64,000 nucleotides of DNA from assembly GCA_017427945.1 (NCBI GenBank), contig JAFRRT010000012.1, forward strand, positions 62,001 to 126,000, written 5' to 3'. Below, piece by piece: positions 17,461 to 25,830 of the stretch. The DNA comes from Muribaculaceae bacterium (GTDB lineage Bacteria; Bacteroidota; Bacteroidia; Bacteroidales; Muribaculaceae). The position numbers were made by a program, and so were the translations under genes. The number at the start of each line of letters is the position of its first letter. Positions within the stretch are counted from its first letter, which is position 1. The notes under the pieces were generated by a model, which saw only the letters and a list, made by a program, of their open reading frames with translations, ran no database searches and was not told the origin of the DNA.

Positions 17461-19971
17461 TCACCACGCACCGCTTAAGAGGTAATCAATCAATGCGGTG
17501 ACGTCGCTGATGCTCACGTTGGTGTCCTGGTTGCAGTCAGCAGCGTCAACATTGATTAACGACGCATCGTGACTAAGCAGATAGTCAATCAGAGCCGTCA
17601 CGTCGGCGATGCTCACATGAGTGTCACCGTTCACGTCGCCACGCAGGAAGGCAGGCTTCTCGGTGAGGTAGCCCGGGTTGCTCGGGCCGCCGTCGATGTG
17701 GGCGTACTCCTTGCCGGTGTGGTTGCGGTCATAGGTCGTACCTTGGCCGCCCACCAGACTGGTGCAGTTATAGAAAATCCAGTCATCGTATGTCACTGCC
17801 GCTATGCTCCAGCCATTGCCCACATAGATGGTTCGCAGATCGCCGCATCCACGGAACATTTGAGTCATACCGAACACTTGGGACGTGTTGAAAGTGCTTA
17901 AGTCAAGGCTCGTCAAACCAAAGCATCTATAGAACATATGGCCCATAGTGGTCACCTTGGACGTATTGAAGTGGCTTAAATCAATGCTCGTCAATTCTGT
18001 GCAGTTACCGAACATCCAACCCATATTGGTGACCTCGCTGGTGTTGAGGTAGCTCATGCCCGTGATAGATTGAAGATTGGTCATGTCAGCGAACCAACAT
18101 TTGGTGGTCGTCGGGCGGGCATCAGCGAACGAGGGGTCAAACACCACCTTGGTCACGTTGGTATAGGTGTCGTCGAAGTCCCAATCGGGTGAGTAGTCGC
18201 CCGTGTTCAGGTCGTAGGTCGTGCCAGTGCGGGAGCTGCGCTGGGTGTCGTAATAGAACGTCAGCGTCGTGTTAGACTCGGTGTAGCAGCCATAGGCCTC
18301 AGGGACATTGGCCTCAAGGAGGACATTGTCGATGGCGAAATAGTCGCCCTCGGGATTGATGCTGCCGTCCTTACTGTAGCGCCACTTCAACGTGTGGGTA
18401 CCTGCAGGGATTTCCACAGTGAAGGTCTCCCAATCGACATTATCATAGGCTCCTAATTTGAGCTTTTCCTCACCATCGACAAAGAAGCTACACGCGTCCC
18501 AAGCGTTCGATGTGCCCTCACCCCATGCCTTGTAAAGGAAGGACAGGGTGCCGCCATAGGGCACGGTGACCGTGGCCGTCAACACTGATGTGCTTTCGTG
18601 GATGCCAGTGTTGCCCGACTGGGCACAGAAGCGATAACTGTTGGTCTTGACCAGCCAGGGGTAATTGTTGGTCGATAGCGTGGAGAACGTGATGTTGCCG
18701 CCAGTAGCGTTGATTTCACTGGACAGATACTGGTTGTAAGGCTTCTGCGTGGTGAAGTACTGCCAGTTGCCGTAGGCCGAGGTATAGCCGTTGCTGATGG
18801 CATCCTCGGGGATATAGAGTGTAGCGTTGTCATAGACGGTGCTGGGGAAAACATTCTTGTTATACATCCAGGGTGGCGCCTCACTCAGGCTGATAATCTT
18901 TGTTATCGCATTACAGTTATAGAATGCTCCGGCATAGATGTCAGTGAGATTAACGGGGAGCCAAACAGTTTCAAGCGCTGAGCAACCACGACACGTGGTG
19001 CCGTTGATAACAGTCACGCCTGCCGGGAACATGAGGGATTTCAATTTGCTGCACCAAGAGAAAGCACCATCGCCGATATAGGTCACACCGTTAGGAATGT
19101 CAATCTCGGTGAGTTTGGTACAGTAATAAAAGGCATACTTGCCAATGGAATCTATTGTGAGAGGCATTTCCACTTTCGTCAGGTCACCACAGCTCCTGAA
19201 GGCATAGTCATCGATGCCTTTTACAGTGTAGGTAGTATTGTTGTAAGTCACACTCGCAGGGATAGTAACCGTGCCGCTGTAGGAGTTATAATCCTCATCC
19301 ATATAGGTAACCCATGCGTTACCGTTCTTGATCTTATAGAAGACACCTTCATAATAGAAGTCATAGTTGAAGTAGGCGGAGATTTCCTGGTACCATTCGA
19401 AGAGCCTCCAACCCTCAGTGGTCTGATAATTGGGGATGGCACCACGGGGCACACGCAAAACAGCATAGTCGAGCACCAATTGGTCAAAATTCAAGTTACC
19501 ACTTTCAGGCCACTCATCGGGCTGAAACCTCCAACAAGTGACGGACAGCAGATTGGGGCAATTCTTGAAGACTTGGGAACTGTAGCTATACTCTTCTGGA
19601 TTATAGAAACTGCAATTCTTACCCATCACAACCGATTCCAGTTCTACGCAATTCTCAAAAGCACGAGATTCAATATAGGTAACCGTGTTTGGGATCGTCA
19701 CACTGGTCACGCGCGTGCTGTTCAAAAATGCAAAAACACCAACTTGCGTAACGGTATAGTACTTGCTACCATTGTAAACATGTTCAGGGATGGTCACATC
19801 GCCGCTGTAACTGTTGAAATTACCATCTCGATAGGTGATTGCGACAGTACTGTCAGTCAAAATGTTGTAGTAATAGCCTCCGTACGTGAAGTCGTAGGCA
19901 CTGGCGCCCAGGGCGCACATCATCGCCGCCACTAGGGCGAACAGTCGAATAATAAGTGATCTCTTTTCCAT
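17461..19971 (-). CDS. BspA-type leucine-rich surface protein with dockerin-like tail (1)
   Basis: An 836-residue secreted protein. The start is MEKRSLIIRLFALVAAMMCA (signal peptide); a longer frame back to 20100 has no support. Residues about 30-400 are BspA/LRR_5 repeats (VTIPNTVTYIESRAFENC, IDIPNGVTYIGDGAFSWC). A jelly-roll-like carbohydrate-binding-type region lies near 420-560. DUF285 repeats follow (MFGNCTELTSIDLSHFNTSK). The C-terminal 60 or so residues are two dockerin-like calcium loops, GDVNGDTHVSIADVTALIDY and a second copy. BspA proteins mediate adhesion and host contact. The gene sits between inverted palindromic elements. It is related to the gene at 58881, sharing VVFDPSFA and YLNTS...V segments. 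Confidence 0.85.
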   Translation of the reverse strand: MEKRSLIIRLFALVAAMMCALGASAYDFTYGGYYYNILTDSTVAITYRDGNFNSYSGDVTIPEHVYNGSKYYTVTQVGVFAFLNSTRVTSVTIPNTVTYIESRAFENCVELESVVMGKNCSFYNPEEYSYSSQVFKNCPNLLSVTCWRFQPDEWPESGNLNFDQLVLDYAVLRVPRGAIPNYQTTEGWRLFEWYQEISAYFNYDFYYEGVFYKIKNGNAWVTYMDEDYNSYSGTVTIPASVTYNNTTYTVKGIDDYAFRSCGDLTKVEMPLTIDSIGKYAFYYCTKLTEIDIPNGVTYIGDGAFSWCSKLKSLMFPAGVTVINGTTCRGCSALETVWLPVNLTDIYAGAFYNCNAITKIISLSEAPPWMYNKNVFPSTVYDNATLYIPEDAISNGYTSAYGNWQYFTTQKPYNQYLSSEINATGGNITFSTLSTNNYPWLVKTNSYRFCAQSGNTGIHESTSVLTATVTVPYGGTLSFLYKAWGEGTSNAWDACSFFVDGEEKLKLGAYDNVDWETFTVEIPAGTHTLKWRYSKDGSINPEGDYFAIDNVLLEANVPEAYGCYTESNTTLTFYYDTQRSSRTGTTYDLNTGDYSPDWDFDDTYTNVTKVVFDPSFADARPTTTKCWFADMTNLQSITGMSYLNTSEVTNMGWMFGNCTELTSIDLSHFNTSKVTTMGHMFYRCFGLTSLDLSTFNTSQVFGMTQMFRGCGDLRTIYVGNGWSIAAVTYDDWIFYNCTSLVGGQGTTYDRNHTGKEYAHIDGGPSNPGYLTEKPAFLRGDVNGDTHVSIADVTALIDYLLSHDASLINVDAADCNQDTNVSISDVTALIDYLLSGAW

Positions 19972-20004
19972 ATTAGAACAGTTATTAATGGTTATTATTT
20001 TTTG

Positions 20005-20012
20005 CAAATATA
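20005..20012 (-). promoter_or_regulatory. Promoter -7 element of BspA gene 1
   Basis: The minus strand reads TATATTTG, 33 bp before the start codon. No clear -33 TTG. Confidence 0.6.
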
Positions 20013-20059
20013 CAAAATAACATTGAAAAACGAAAGAAAAAGACAAAAAAAACGTAGAT

Positions 20060-20100
20060 TTTTTAGGCTTTAGGTGTTGGGCTTTAGGGTGCATCCACAC
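20060..20100. repeat. Telomere-like TTTAGG-rich low-complexity tract
   Basis: Repeated TTTAGGC, TTTAGGT and TTTAGGG units, all variants of one heptamer. Related tracts in the opposite sense occur at 17414-17440 (CTAAACTCTAAACCCTAAAC) and 20429-20520, with short ones near 23284-23310 and 42087-42103. Origin unknown. Confidence 0.4.
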
Positions 20101-20182
20101 CCGGCGCCTGGAAAACCCTGCGGGGCTAATGCTAATTACGCGAATTTAATATATTCGGCTTTAGGGGCTGGCGCACACAGGC

Positions 20183-20399
20183 CTCACGCAAAGACGCTAA
20201 GCCGCTAAGATTCTATTTGGATCGCCTGGAATATTGAACCGCCCTGCGGGCGGGAAATTAAACAAATTATATAAAAATTTGATAAATTTCCCGTGCGTTA
20301 GCACGGTAATTTATGATAAGCGAAAGTGTCATACGCGCTCCAAAACAAGGAGTGCGGATGCTATTAATGGTTCTTTGCGGCTTAGCGCCTTAGCGTGAG
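20183..20399. repeat. Outer inverted repeat enclosing palindromic element copy B
   Basis: A 28 bp arm at 20183-20210 (CTCACGC...GCTAAGCCGC) is an imperfect inverted match to 20372-20399. Weaker symmetry continues outwards through CACAC and TTTAGG tracts. Copy B of the core-inverted element lies inside, so the 638 bp gap between BspA 1 and dxr is a nest of palindromes. Confidence 0.6.
20224..20361. repeat. Core-inverted palindromic element, copy B
   Basis: Order: GCCTGGAA flank (20224-20231), hairpin CCGCCC-TGC-GGGCGG (20239-20253), GGGAAATT, AT-rich centre, AAATTTCC, hairpin CCGTGC-GTTA-GCACGG (20291-20306), TAA...AAGCGAAAG, then a hairpin based on CTCC/GGAG to 20361. The core is inverted relative to copy A while the flanks are not. 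Confidence 0.75.
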
Positions 20400-20571
20400 A
20401 GCTAGGTGTGTGCATGCCACTCTATAGCCTAAACTCTAAGCTCTAAACTGCGGGCGTCAGCCCGTATCAATGCGTCAGTCCCCTAAAGCCTAATGCCTAA
20501 AACCTAACGCCTAATGATGCGCCAACTGCTATCATCTATTATAACAAAATTATTAATGTTCGTGAAATGGG

Positions 20572-20601
20572 TTGACGGTTGAGGGATTTTTTGTAAATTT
20601 G
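20572..20601 (+). promoter_or_regulatory. Promoter of dxr
   Basis: TTG at 20572-20574, 19 bp, then TAAATTTG at 20594-20601. The dxr ATG follows 8 bp later, so the leader is very short. Confidence 0.75.
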
Positions 20602-20609
20602 CAAGTTTT

Positions 20610-21791
20610 ATGGAAACAATGACACAGAAACGGAATATTGCGGTGCTGGGCAGCACAGGGTCAATCGGGCGGCAGACGCTTGACATCATTGCCGAGTACC
20701 CGCAGCTGTTCAACGCCTGGCTGCTGGTGGCACGCAGCAGCGCCGACCTGCTCATTCAGCAGGCACGGCAGTTACGCCCCCACATGGTCATCATAGCCGA
20801 TGAACAATACTATGACTATGTGCGTGATGCCCTTGAGGACACAGGCATCGAGGTGGCGACAGGCAGTGCCGCCATTGCCCAAGCAGTCACCATGCCCGAG
20901 ATTGACACCGTTGTCACCGCCATGGTGGGCTACAGCGGACTGGAATCGACCATTGCCGCCATTAGAACCAACAAACGCATTGCCCTTGCCAACAAAGAGA
21001 CGCTGGTGGTAGCCGGCGAATTGATTGACCGCCTGCTGCAAGATTCCAAGAGTGTGCTCTACCCTGTTGACAGCGAGCACGGCGCTTTCTACCAGTGTCT
21101 GGTGGGAGAGCGCATGGAGGACGTCGACAAGCTGTGGTTGACGGCCTCGGGCGGCCCGTTCCGCACCATGCCCAAAGAGCAACTGTCGAATGTCACTGCC
21201 GCCGACGCCTTGAAGCATCCCAACTGGTCGATGGGTGCCAAAATCACCATCGACTCGGCAACGATGATGAACAAGGGCTTTGAGATGATTGAAGCCCGGT
21301 GGCTCTTCGGCGTGATGCCCGACGACATCGAAATTGTGGTGCATCCACAAAGCATTATCCACTCGATGGTTGCCTTTAAGGACGGCTCGGTAAAAGCACA
21401 GTTGGGTTTGCCCGACATGCACCTGCCCATCCGTTATGCGCTGGGGTTGCCTGACCGCCGCCTGGCGAGCGATTGCCGCAAAATGACTATCGAAGACATG
21501 GCGTCGCTGACGTTTGAGCGTCCCGACTTCGACAAGTTCCCACTGTTGGGCACTGCATACGAAGCGGCCCGCACGGGTGGCACCGCCCCCTGTGTAATGA
21601 ATGCTGCCAACGAGATTGCCGTGGCAGCCTTCCTGCAGGACAAAATCAAGTTCACCGATATCCATCAAATCATCGAGAAGACGATGGAAAAGGTTCCTCA
21701 CATCGACAATCCGGGCTATGAGGACTATGTAGAAAGCAACAACGCTGCCCGAGCAATAGCCGAAGAATTAATCACCAAGTCTAAAAACTAA
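20610..21791 (+). CDS. dxr: 1-deoxy-D-xylulose 5-phosphate reductoisomerase
   Basis: A 393-residue enzyme of the usual length that converts 1-deoxy-D-xylulose 5-phosphate to 2-C-methyl-D-erythritol 4-phosphate with NADPH, the committed step of the MEP isoprenoid pathway. It has the NADPH motif GSTGSIGRQTLDII near the N-terminus and the metal/substrate segments LYPVDSEHGAFYQ, LTASGGPF and SATMMNKGFEMIEA. It begins a run of six same-strand genes reaching 27828, followed 52 bp later by rseP. The start at 20610 fits the promoter; METMTQ could also begin at the second Met. Confidence 0.97.
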   Translation: METMTQKRNIAVLGSTGSIGRQTLDIIAEYPQLFNAWLLVARSSADLLIQQARQLRPHMVIIADEQYYDYVRDALEDTGIEVATGSAAIAQAVTMPEIDTVVTAMVGYSGLESTIAAIRTNKRIALANKETLVVAGELIDRLLQDSKSVLYPVDSEHGAFYQCLVGERMEDVDKLWLTASGGPFRTMPKEQLSNVTAADALKHPNWSMGAKITIDSATMMNKGFEMIEARWLFGVMPDDIEIVVHPQSIIHSMVAFKDGSVKAQLGLPDMHLPIRYALGLPDRRLASDCRKMTIEDMASLTFERPDFDKFPLLGTAYEAARTGGTAPCVMNAANEIAVAAFLQDKIKFTDIHQIIEKTMEKVPHIDNPGYEDYVESNNAARAIAEELITKSKN

Positions 21792-21843
21792 AGACCAGTT
21801 AGTATAAACTGGGACAATAAACCAGAAACTAAAGAATACAAAA

Positions 21844-23283
21844 ATGATATTACTTGCATCGACATTTTGGATCAAGACATTTGAATTGCTGTTAGCATTA
21901 AGCATCCTGATTGTTTTTCATGAGTTTGGACACTATTTCTTTTCACGTATCTTTGGGGTGTGGGTAGAGAAATTCTATATGTTCTTTAACTACAAGTTCA
22001 GTATCGTCAAGTGGAAACCCGGCAAATACCTCAAGTGGTTCTCCACGGGCAACGAGATGGGTGCCATGGAGGGCGAAGCTAACACCGAGGGAGAAGAAGA
22101 GAACAAGGCTTCGTGGCGTGCCACCGAGTACGGCATTGGCTGGATTCCCCTTGGAGGCTATTGCGCCATCTCGGGTATGATTGACGAGTCGATGAATGTC
22201 GAGGCCATGAAACAGCCCGCTAAGTCCTACGAGTTCCGCAGCAAGCCCGCTTGGCAACGGTTACTCATTATGCTGGGTGGTGTGCTGTTCAACCTGTTGC
22301 TGGCGATGATTATCTATGCAGGTATCGTCTATGCCGTTGGTGAGCAGTTCATCAAGTTCACCGACGCCACCGAGGGTATGGAATACTGCGAGAGCGCTCA
22401 CAAAGTAGGCTTTGAGAATGGTGATATCCCGTTGGCCGCCGATGGCAAACCGCTGGAATACATGAACGCTGAGGACCTGCAGACGATGCTCACCGCCCAT
22501 CAGGTGACTGTCTTGCGTAACCACAAGGACACTGTTACCATCGACATTCCCAAGGATTTCATCTTCCAGGCTAACGAAGACGCAAAGAATGGGCAGACCT
22601 TCATGGCCTATCGCCTGCCTGTCGTCATTTCCCAGACACAGCCGCGCATGGGCGGTGAAAAAGCAGGGCTGCAAGAAGGCGACCGCATGGTTGCCGTGAA
22701 CGGCGTCGCCACCCCCAGCTTCACCGAGTTCACCACCGAGCTGGAGAAGAACAAGGACAAAAACATCACACTGGAGTATGAGCGTGACGGCAAGAGGTTC
22801 ACCGCTGCCAACGTACCCATTGACGGCAACGGCAAACTGGGCATCTTGCTCACCGACCCCACCAAGATATATAACACCACCGTCATACATTACAACCTCT
22901 TCCAGTCCATCCCCCGTGGTATAGAAATGGGCTGGACCAAGATGGTGAACTATGTCAAGCAGCTTAAGCTTATCTTCACTCCCGAGGGAGCGCAGAGCAT
23001 TGGCGGCTTCGGCACCATCGGCAGCATCTTCCCTGCCACATGGAACTGGCTGGACTTCTGGAATATCACTGCCTTTATCTCGGTTATTCTTGCCGTGATG
23101 AACGTACTGCCCATTCCCGCCCTCGACGGTGGCCACGTACTCTTCTTGCTGTATGAGATCATCACCCGTCGCCAACCCAGCGTTAAGTTCCTGGAGCGGG
23201 CACAATATGTGGGCATGTTCCTGTTGATTGCCCTACTGGTATTTGCTAACGGTAATGACATATACAGATTCCTTTTCAAATAA
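21844..23283 (+). CDS. rseP: RIP metalloprotease RseP (site-2 protease)
   Basis: A 479-residue inner-membrane zinc protease that cuts transmembrane helices, for example anti-sigma factors and remnant signal peptides. The zinc site HEFGH is at residues 26-30 in the first membrane segment. The second conserved site, NVLPIPALDGGH, lies near residue 420. PDZ-like sequence is present near 265-320. A further membrane span follows the first PDZ boundary (IMLGGVLFNLLLAMIIYAGI). The dxr-rseP order is common in bacteria. No sigma or anti-sigma gene is nearby, so the substrate is unknown. Confidence 0.95.
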   Translation: MILLASTFWIKTFELLLALSILIVFHEFGHYFFSRIFGVWVEKFYMFFNYKFSIVKWKPGKYLKWFSTGNEMGAMEGEANTEGEEENKASWRATEYGIGWIPLGGYCAISGMIDESMNVEAMKQPAKSYEFRSKPAWQRLLIMLGGVLFNLLLAMIIYAGIVYAVGEQFIKFTDATEGMEYCESAHKVGFENGDIPLAADGKPLEYMNAEDLQTMLTAHQVTVLRNHKDTVTIDIPKDFIFQANEDAKNGQTFMAYRLPVVISQTQPRMGGEKAGLQEGDRMVAVNGVATPSFTEFTTELEKNKDKNITLEYERDGKRFTAANVPIDGNGKLGILLTDPTKIYNTTVIHYNLFQSIPRGIEMGWTKMVNYVKQLKLIFTPEGAQSIGGFGTIGSIFPATWNWLDFWNITAFISVILAVMNVLPIPALDGGHVLFLLYEIITRRQPSVKFLERAQYVGMFLLIALLVFANGNDIYRFLFK

Positions 23284-23345
23284 GACTTTAGGTTATAGGC
23301 TTTAGGCATTAGCTGTTAACAAACAATTGTAAACGAGAAAGAACG

Positions 23346-24533
23346 ATGACCTATAAAACCGTAACACTTAAACGAGGCAAGGAAGAATCACTCGAGCGCT
23401 TTCATCCATGGGTGTTCTCAGGTGCCATTGCGGCAGCCGACCACACCATCGAGGAAGGCGACCTGGTGACGGTTTATTCTCATGATGGCAAGCTCATCGG
23501 CAACGGACATTCCCAAATCGGCAGCATAGCTGTGAGGATGCTCACCTTTGACGACACCGCCATCGATGAAGCGTTTTATGAGCGACGCCTTAACGACGCG
23601 TTCAAGATGCGTCAGGCACTGGGGCTGCAACGTGAGGACAACAACGCCTTTAGACTGGTGCACGGCGAGGGTGACTTCTTGCCTGGACTGGTAGTGGACA
23701 TCTATGGCCCGACAGCCGTGATGCAGGCTCACTCACCCGGAATGCATTTTGCCCGCGACATCATTGCACAGGCTTTGACCAAGCTGCCCGGAGGCGTCGT
23801 GCGCAACGTCTATTACAAGAGCGAGACCACCCTGCCCTACAAGGCCCACCTTGACCCGATGAATGACTATATCATCGGCAGCATGGAGACTGACGAGGCC
23901 TTGGAGAACGGTCTGCGTTTCCACGTCGATTGGCTCAAGGGCCAAAAGACGGGTTTCTTTGTGGACCAGCGCGAGAACCGCAGCCTGCTCGAAAAATACA
24001 GCAAAGGCAAACGTGTGCTCAACATGTTCTGCTACACGGGCGGTTTCTCGGTCTATGCCCTACGGGGTGGTGCCCAGCTGGTGCACTCGGTGGACAGCTC
24101 CGCCAAGGCGGTGCGCCTGACCGACGACAACGTCGCCCTCAACTTTCCACCCGAGGACGGTCGCCACAAGTCATTTGCCGAGGACGCGTTCAAGTTCCTG
24201 GACAACATGGAGAAAGGTACCTATGACCTCATTATCCTCGACCCTCCTGCCTTTGCCAAGCACAAGAGTGCCCTTCGCAACGCACTGGTAGGCTACCGTC
24301 GCCTGAACGCCAAGGCGCTGGAGAAGATTGCCCCCGGCAGCATCCTGTTCACGTTTTCCTGCTCTCAGGCAGTGAATAAGGAACAGTTCCGTCTGGCGGT
24401 ATTTAGTGCCGCAGCACAGACCAAGCGCAAGGTGCGCATTCTACACCAGCTCACACAGCCTGCCGACCACCCCATCAGCATCTACCACCCTGAGGGCGAG
24501 TACCTGAAGGGGCTGGTACTTTATGTGGAATAA
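23346..24533 (+). CDS. rlmI: Class I SAM-dependent rRNA cytosine methyltransferase (RlmI-like)
   Basis: A 395-residue protein of the RlmI/YccW type. The N-terminal PUA domain (about 1-75, KRGKEESLERFHPWVFSGAI) binds RNA, and a Rossmann methyltransferase follows (about 180-395). Visible motifs are FVDQRENR, NMFCYTGGFSVYALRGG (SAM motif I), ILDPPAFAK and FTFSCSQ. RlmI makes 5-methylcytosine in 23S rRNA (C1962 in E. coli). The exact position here is inferred from the family. Part of the dxr run, 62 bp after rseP. Confidence 0.9.
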   Translation: MTYKTVTLKRGKEESLERFHPWVFSGAIAAADHTIEEGDLVTVYSHDGKLIGNGHSQIGSIAVRMLTFDDTAIDEAFYERRLNDAFKMRQALGLQREDNNAFRLVHGEGDFLPGLVVDIYGPTAVMQAHSPGMHFARDIIAQALTKLPGGVVRNVYYKSETTLPYKAHLDPMNDYIIGSMETDEALENGLRFHVDWLKGQKTGFFVDQRENRSLLEKYSKGKRVLNMFCYTGGFSVYALRGGAQLVHSVDSSAKAVRLTDDNVALNFPPEDGRHKSFAEDAFKFLDNMEKGTYDLIILDPPAFAKHKSALRNALVGYRRLNAKALEKIAPGSILFTFSCSQAVNKEQFRLAVFSAAAQTKRKVRILHQLTQPADHPISIYHPEGEYLKGLVLYVE

Positions 24534-24571
24534 TCAATTATCAACAACAATTATAACTTTAATCAATTACA

Positions 24572-25033
24572 ATGAAGAAATTTTTTATTCTTTTTGCCGC
24601 TGTGGCTTTGATGGCCATGACCGCATGTAACGAGAAACCCGCAAAGAACAACGAAGGTAACGATGCCGCTCCTGGCACCGAGCAAGTGGACACCAGCAAA
24701 GCCTCCAAGGCTGATGCACCCAAGGTCGATGTCGAAAAGGCACAACCCACCGAGGATGGCAAGGACCATGTAGCTGCCGAGTTCAGTAACAAGGACTATC
24801 ACGTGCGCCTCGAGAATCTTGCTGACGGCACTTACCGCGTGTTGATGTGGAAAGTCGGCCAGGACATGTCAGGCAAGCCCGATCGCGTTGCCGAGACCAA
24901 GAATTGCGTGATGAAAGACGGCAACTACCTGATGAAAACTGATGATGGCACGATTTACATCATCAAGACACAAAAGGGTGCTGAGCAAATCACCATCATG
25001 AACAAAGAGAAAATCATCTATCCTGAAAAATAA
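24572..25033 (+). CDS. Small lipoprotein, unknown function
   Basis: 153 residues. The signal peptide MKKFFILFAAVALMAMTAC ends in a lipobox with Cys19. An acidic, Ala/Lys-rich linker (about 20-70) is followed by a compact 80-residue domain (DYHVRLENLADGTYRVLMWK). No family is recognised. It lies 38 bp after rlmI and 11 bp before a second lipoprotein gene, so the two are probably made together. Confidence 0.75.
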   Translation: MKKFFILFAAVALMAMTACNEKPAKNNEGNDAAPGTEQVDTSKASKADAPKVDVEKAQPTEDGKDHVAAEFSNKDYHVRLENLADGTYRVLMWKVGQDMSGKPDRVAETKNCVMKDGNYLMKTDDGTIYIIKTQKGAEQITIMNKEKIIYPEK

Positions 25034-25044
25034 ACTACCGCATC

Positions 25045-25794
25045 ATGAAAAAGATCGGATTTCTCCTGACTCTGCTCATCGTGTTGATGGCATCCTGCAA
25101 TCAAGCCGAGATGAAGGAAAAGAAATTCCTCAAGGGAATGCAGAGCGAGGATTTTGAAGTATCAAACCAGGCGTTTGAAGAATTCTGTCAGTGGCTGCAA
25201 AACGACAAGGCGACCATGACGCATGACTTCAAGTTGATGCGTGAAGCCATCGGCCTGAATGTGCAGACCAGCGATGACGGGCAGGTGCGTTGCTACAGCT
25301 GGGAAACTGGACGCGGCGATACCACCCGCACCTATGCCAACATCGTTCAATGGCTCGCTGGTGAGAACCTGGTGGCCTACAATGGCCCCATCGACGCGCT
25401 GCTCACGGGACGTAAGCCCCAAATCAATCATCAGTGGTCGTTGGCCCACAGCATCGACTCGATTTTTGAGATAAAAGATGCAAAGCAGCCCATCTACATG
25501 ATTGTGGAGTCTTACATCAATGAGTCGGGCATGAGCTTCTACTATGTGTCGGCAGTCGTTAACAAAGGCTTGACGTTGTCCATCCTGCCGTTCTTCTTCA
25601 ACGGCATCGAGACAGCCGGCAACCGCGAGTACAAAGATGACGGCAAGGTGAATAAGGCCGACCTGATCAAATGGGACGCCAAGGAGAAGAAGCTGTATTC
25701 CTATTTGACCGACGACAGCGCCCGCATCATCCCGGGCAAGTACGAGGTCTATCAGCTCGACAATACCCAGTTCAAGAAGATTGCCCAAGAATGA
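25045..25794 (+). CDS. Lipoprotein, unknown function
   Basis: 249 residues with signal peptide MKKIGFLLTLLIVLMASC and lipobox Cys18. The mature part has no repeats or membrane segments. It contains VRCYSWETGRGDTTRTYANI, a beta-rich pattern reminiscent of secreted nuclear-transport-factor-like folds, but this is not enough to name a family. It is tightly linked to the smaller lipoprotein upstream and lies 36 bp before dipeptidyl peptidase III, so it may belong to a periplasmic peptide-use unit. Confidence 0.75.
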   Translation: MKKIGFLLTLLIVLMASCNQAEMKEKKFLKGMQSEDFEVSNQAFEEFCQWLQNDKATMTHDFKLMREAIGLNVQTSDDGQVRCYSWETGRGDTTRTYANIVQWLAGENLVAYNGPIDALLTGRKPQINHQWSLAHSIDSIFEIKDAKQPIYMIVESYINESGMSFYYVSAVVNKGLTLSILPFFFNGIETAGNREYKDDGKVNKADLIKWDAKEKKLYSYLTDDSARIIPGKYEVYQLDNTQFKKIAQE

Positions 25795-25830
25795 TTCCAA
25801 CACCTTAACAAAACATCTTAACACAGTTTT

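Noticed and set aside
17461..19971. Treating the BspA gene with its inverted flanking elements as a transposon
   Set aside because: There is no transposase and no target duplication, and the element copies are composite extragenic palindromes rather than simple terminal repeats.
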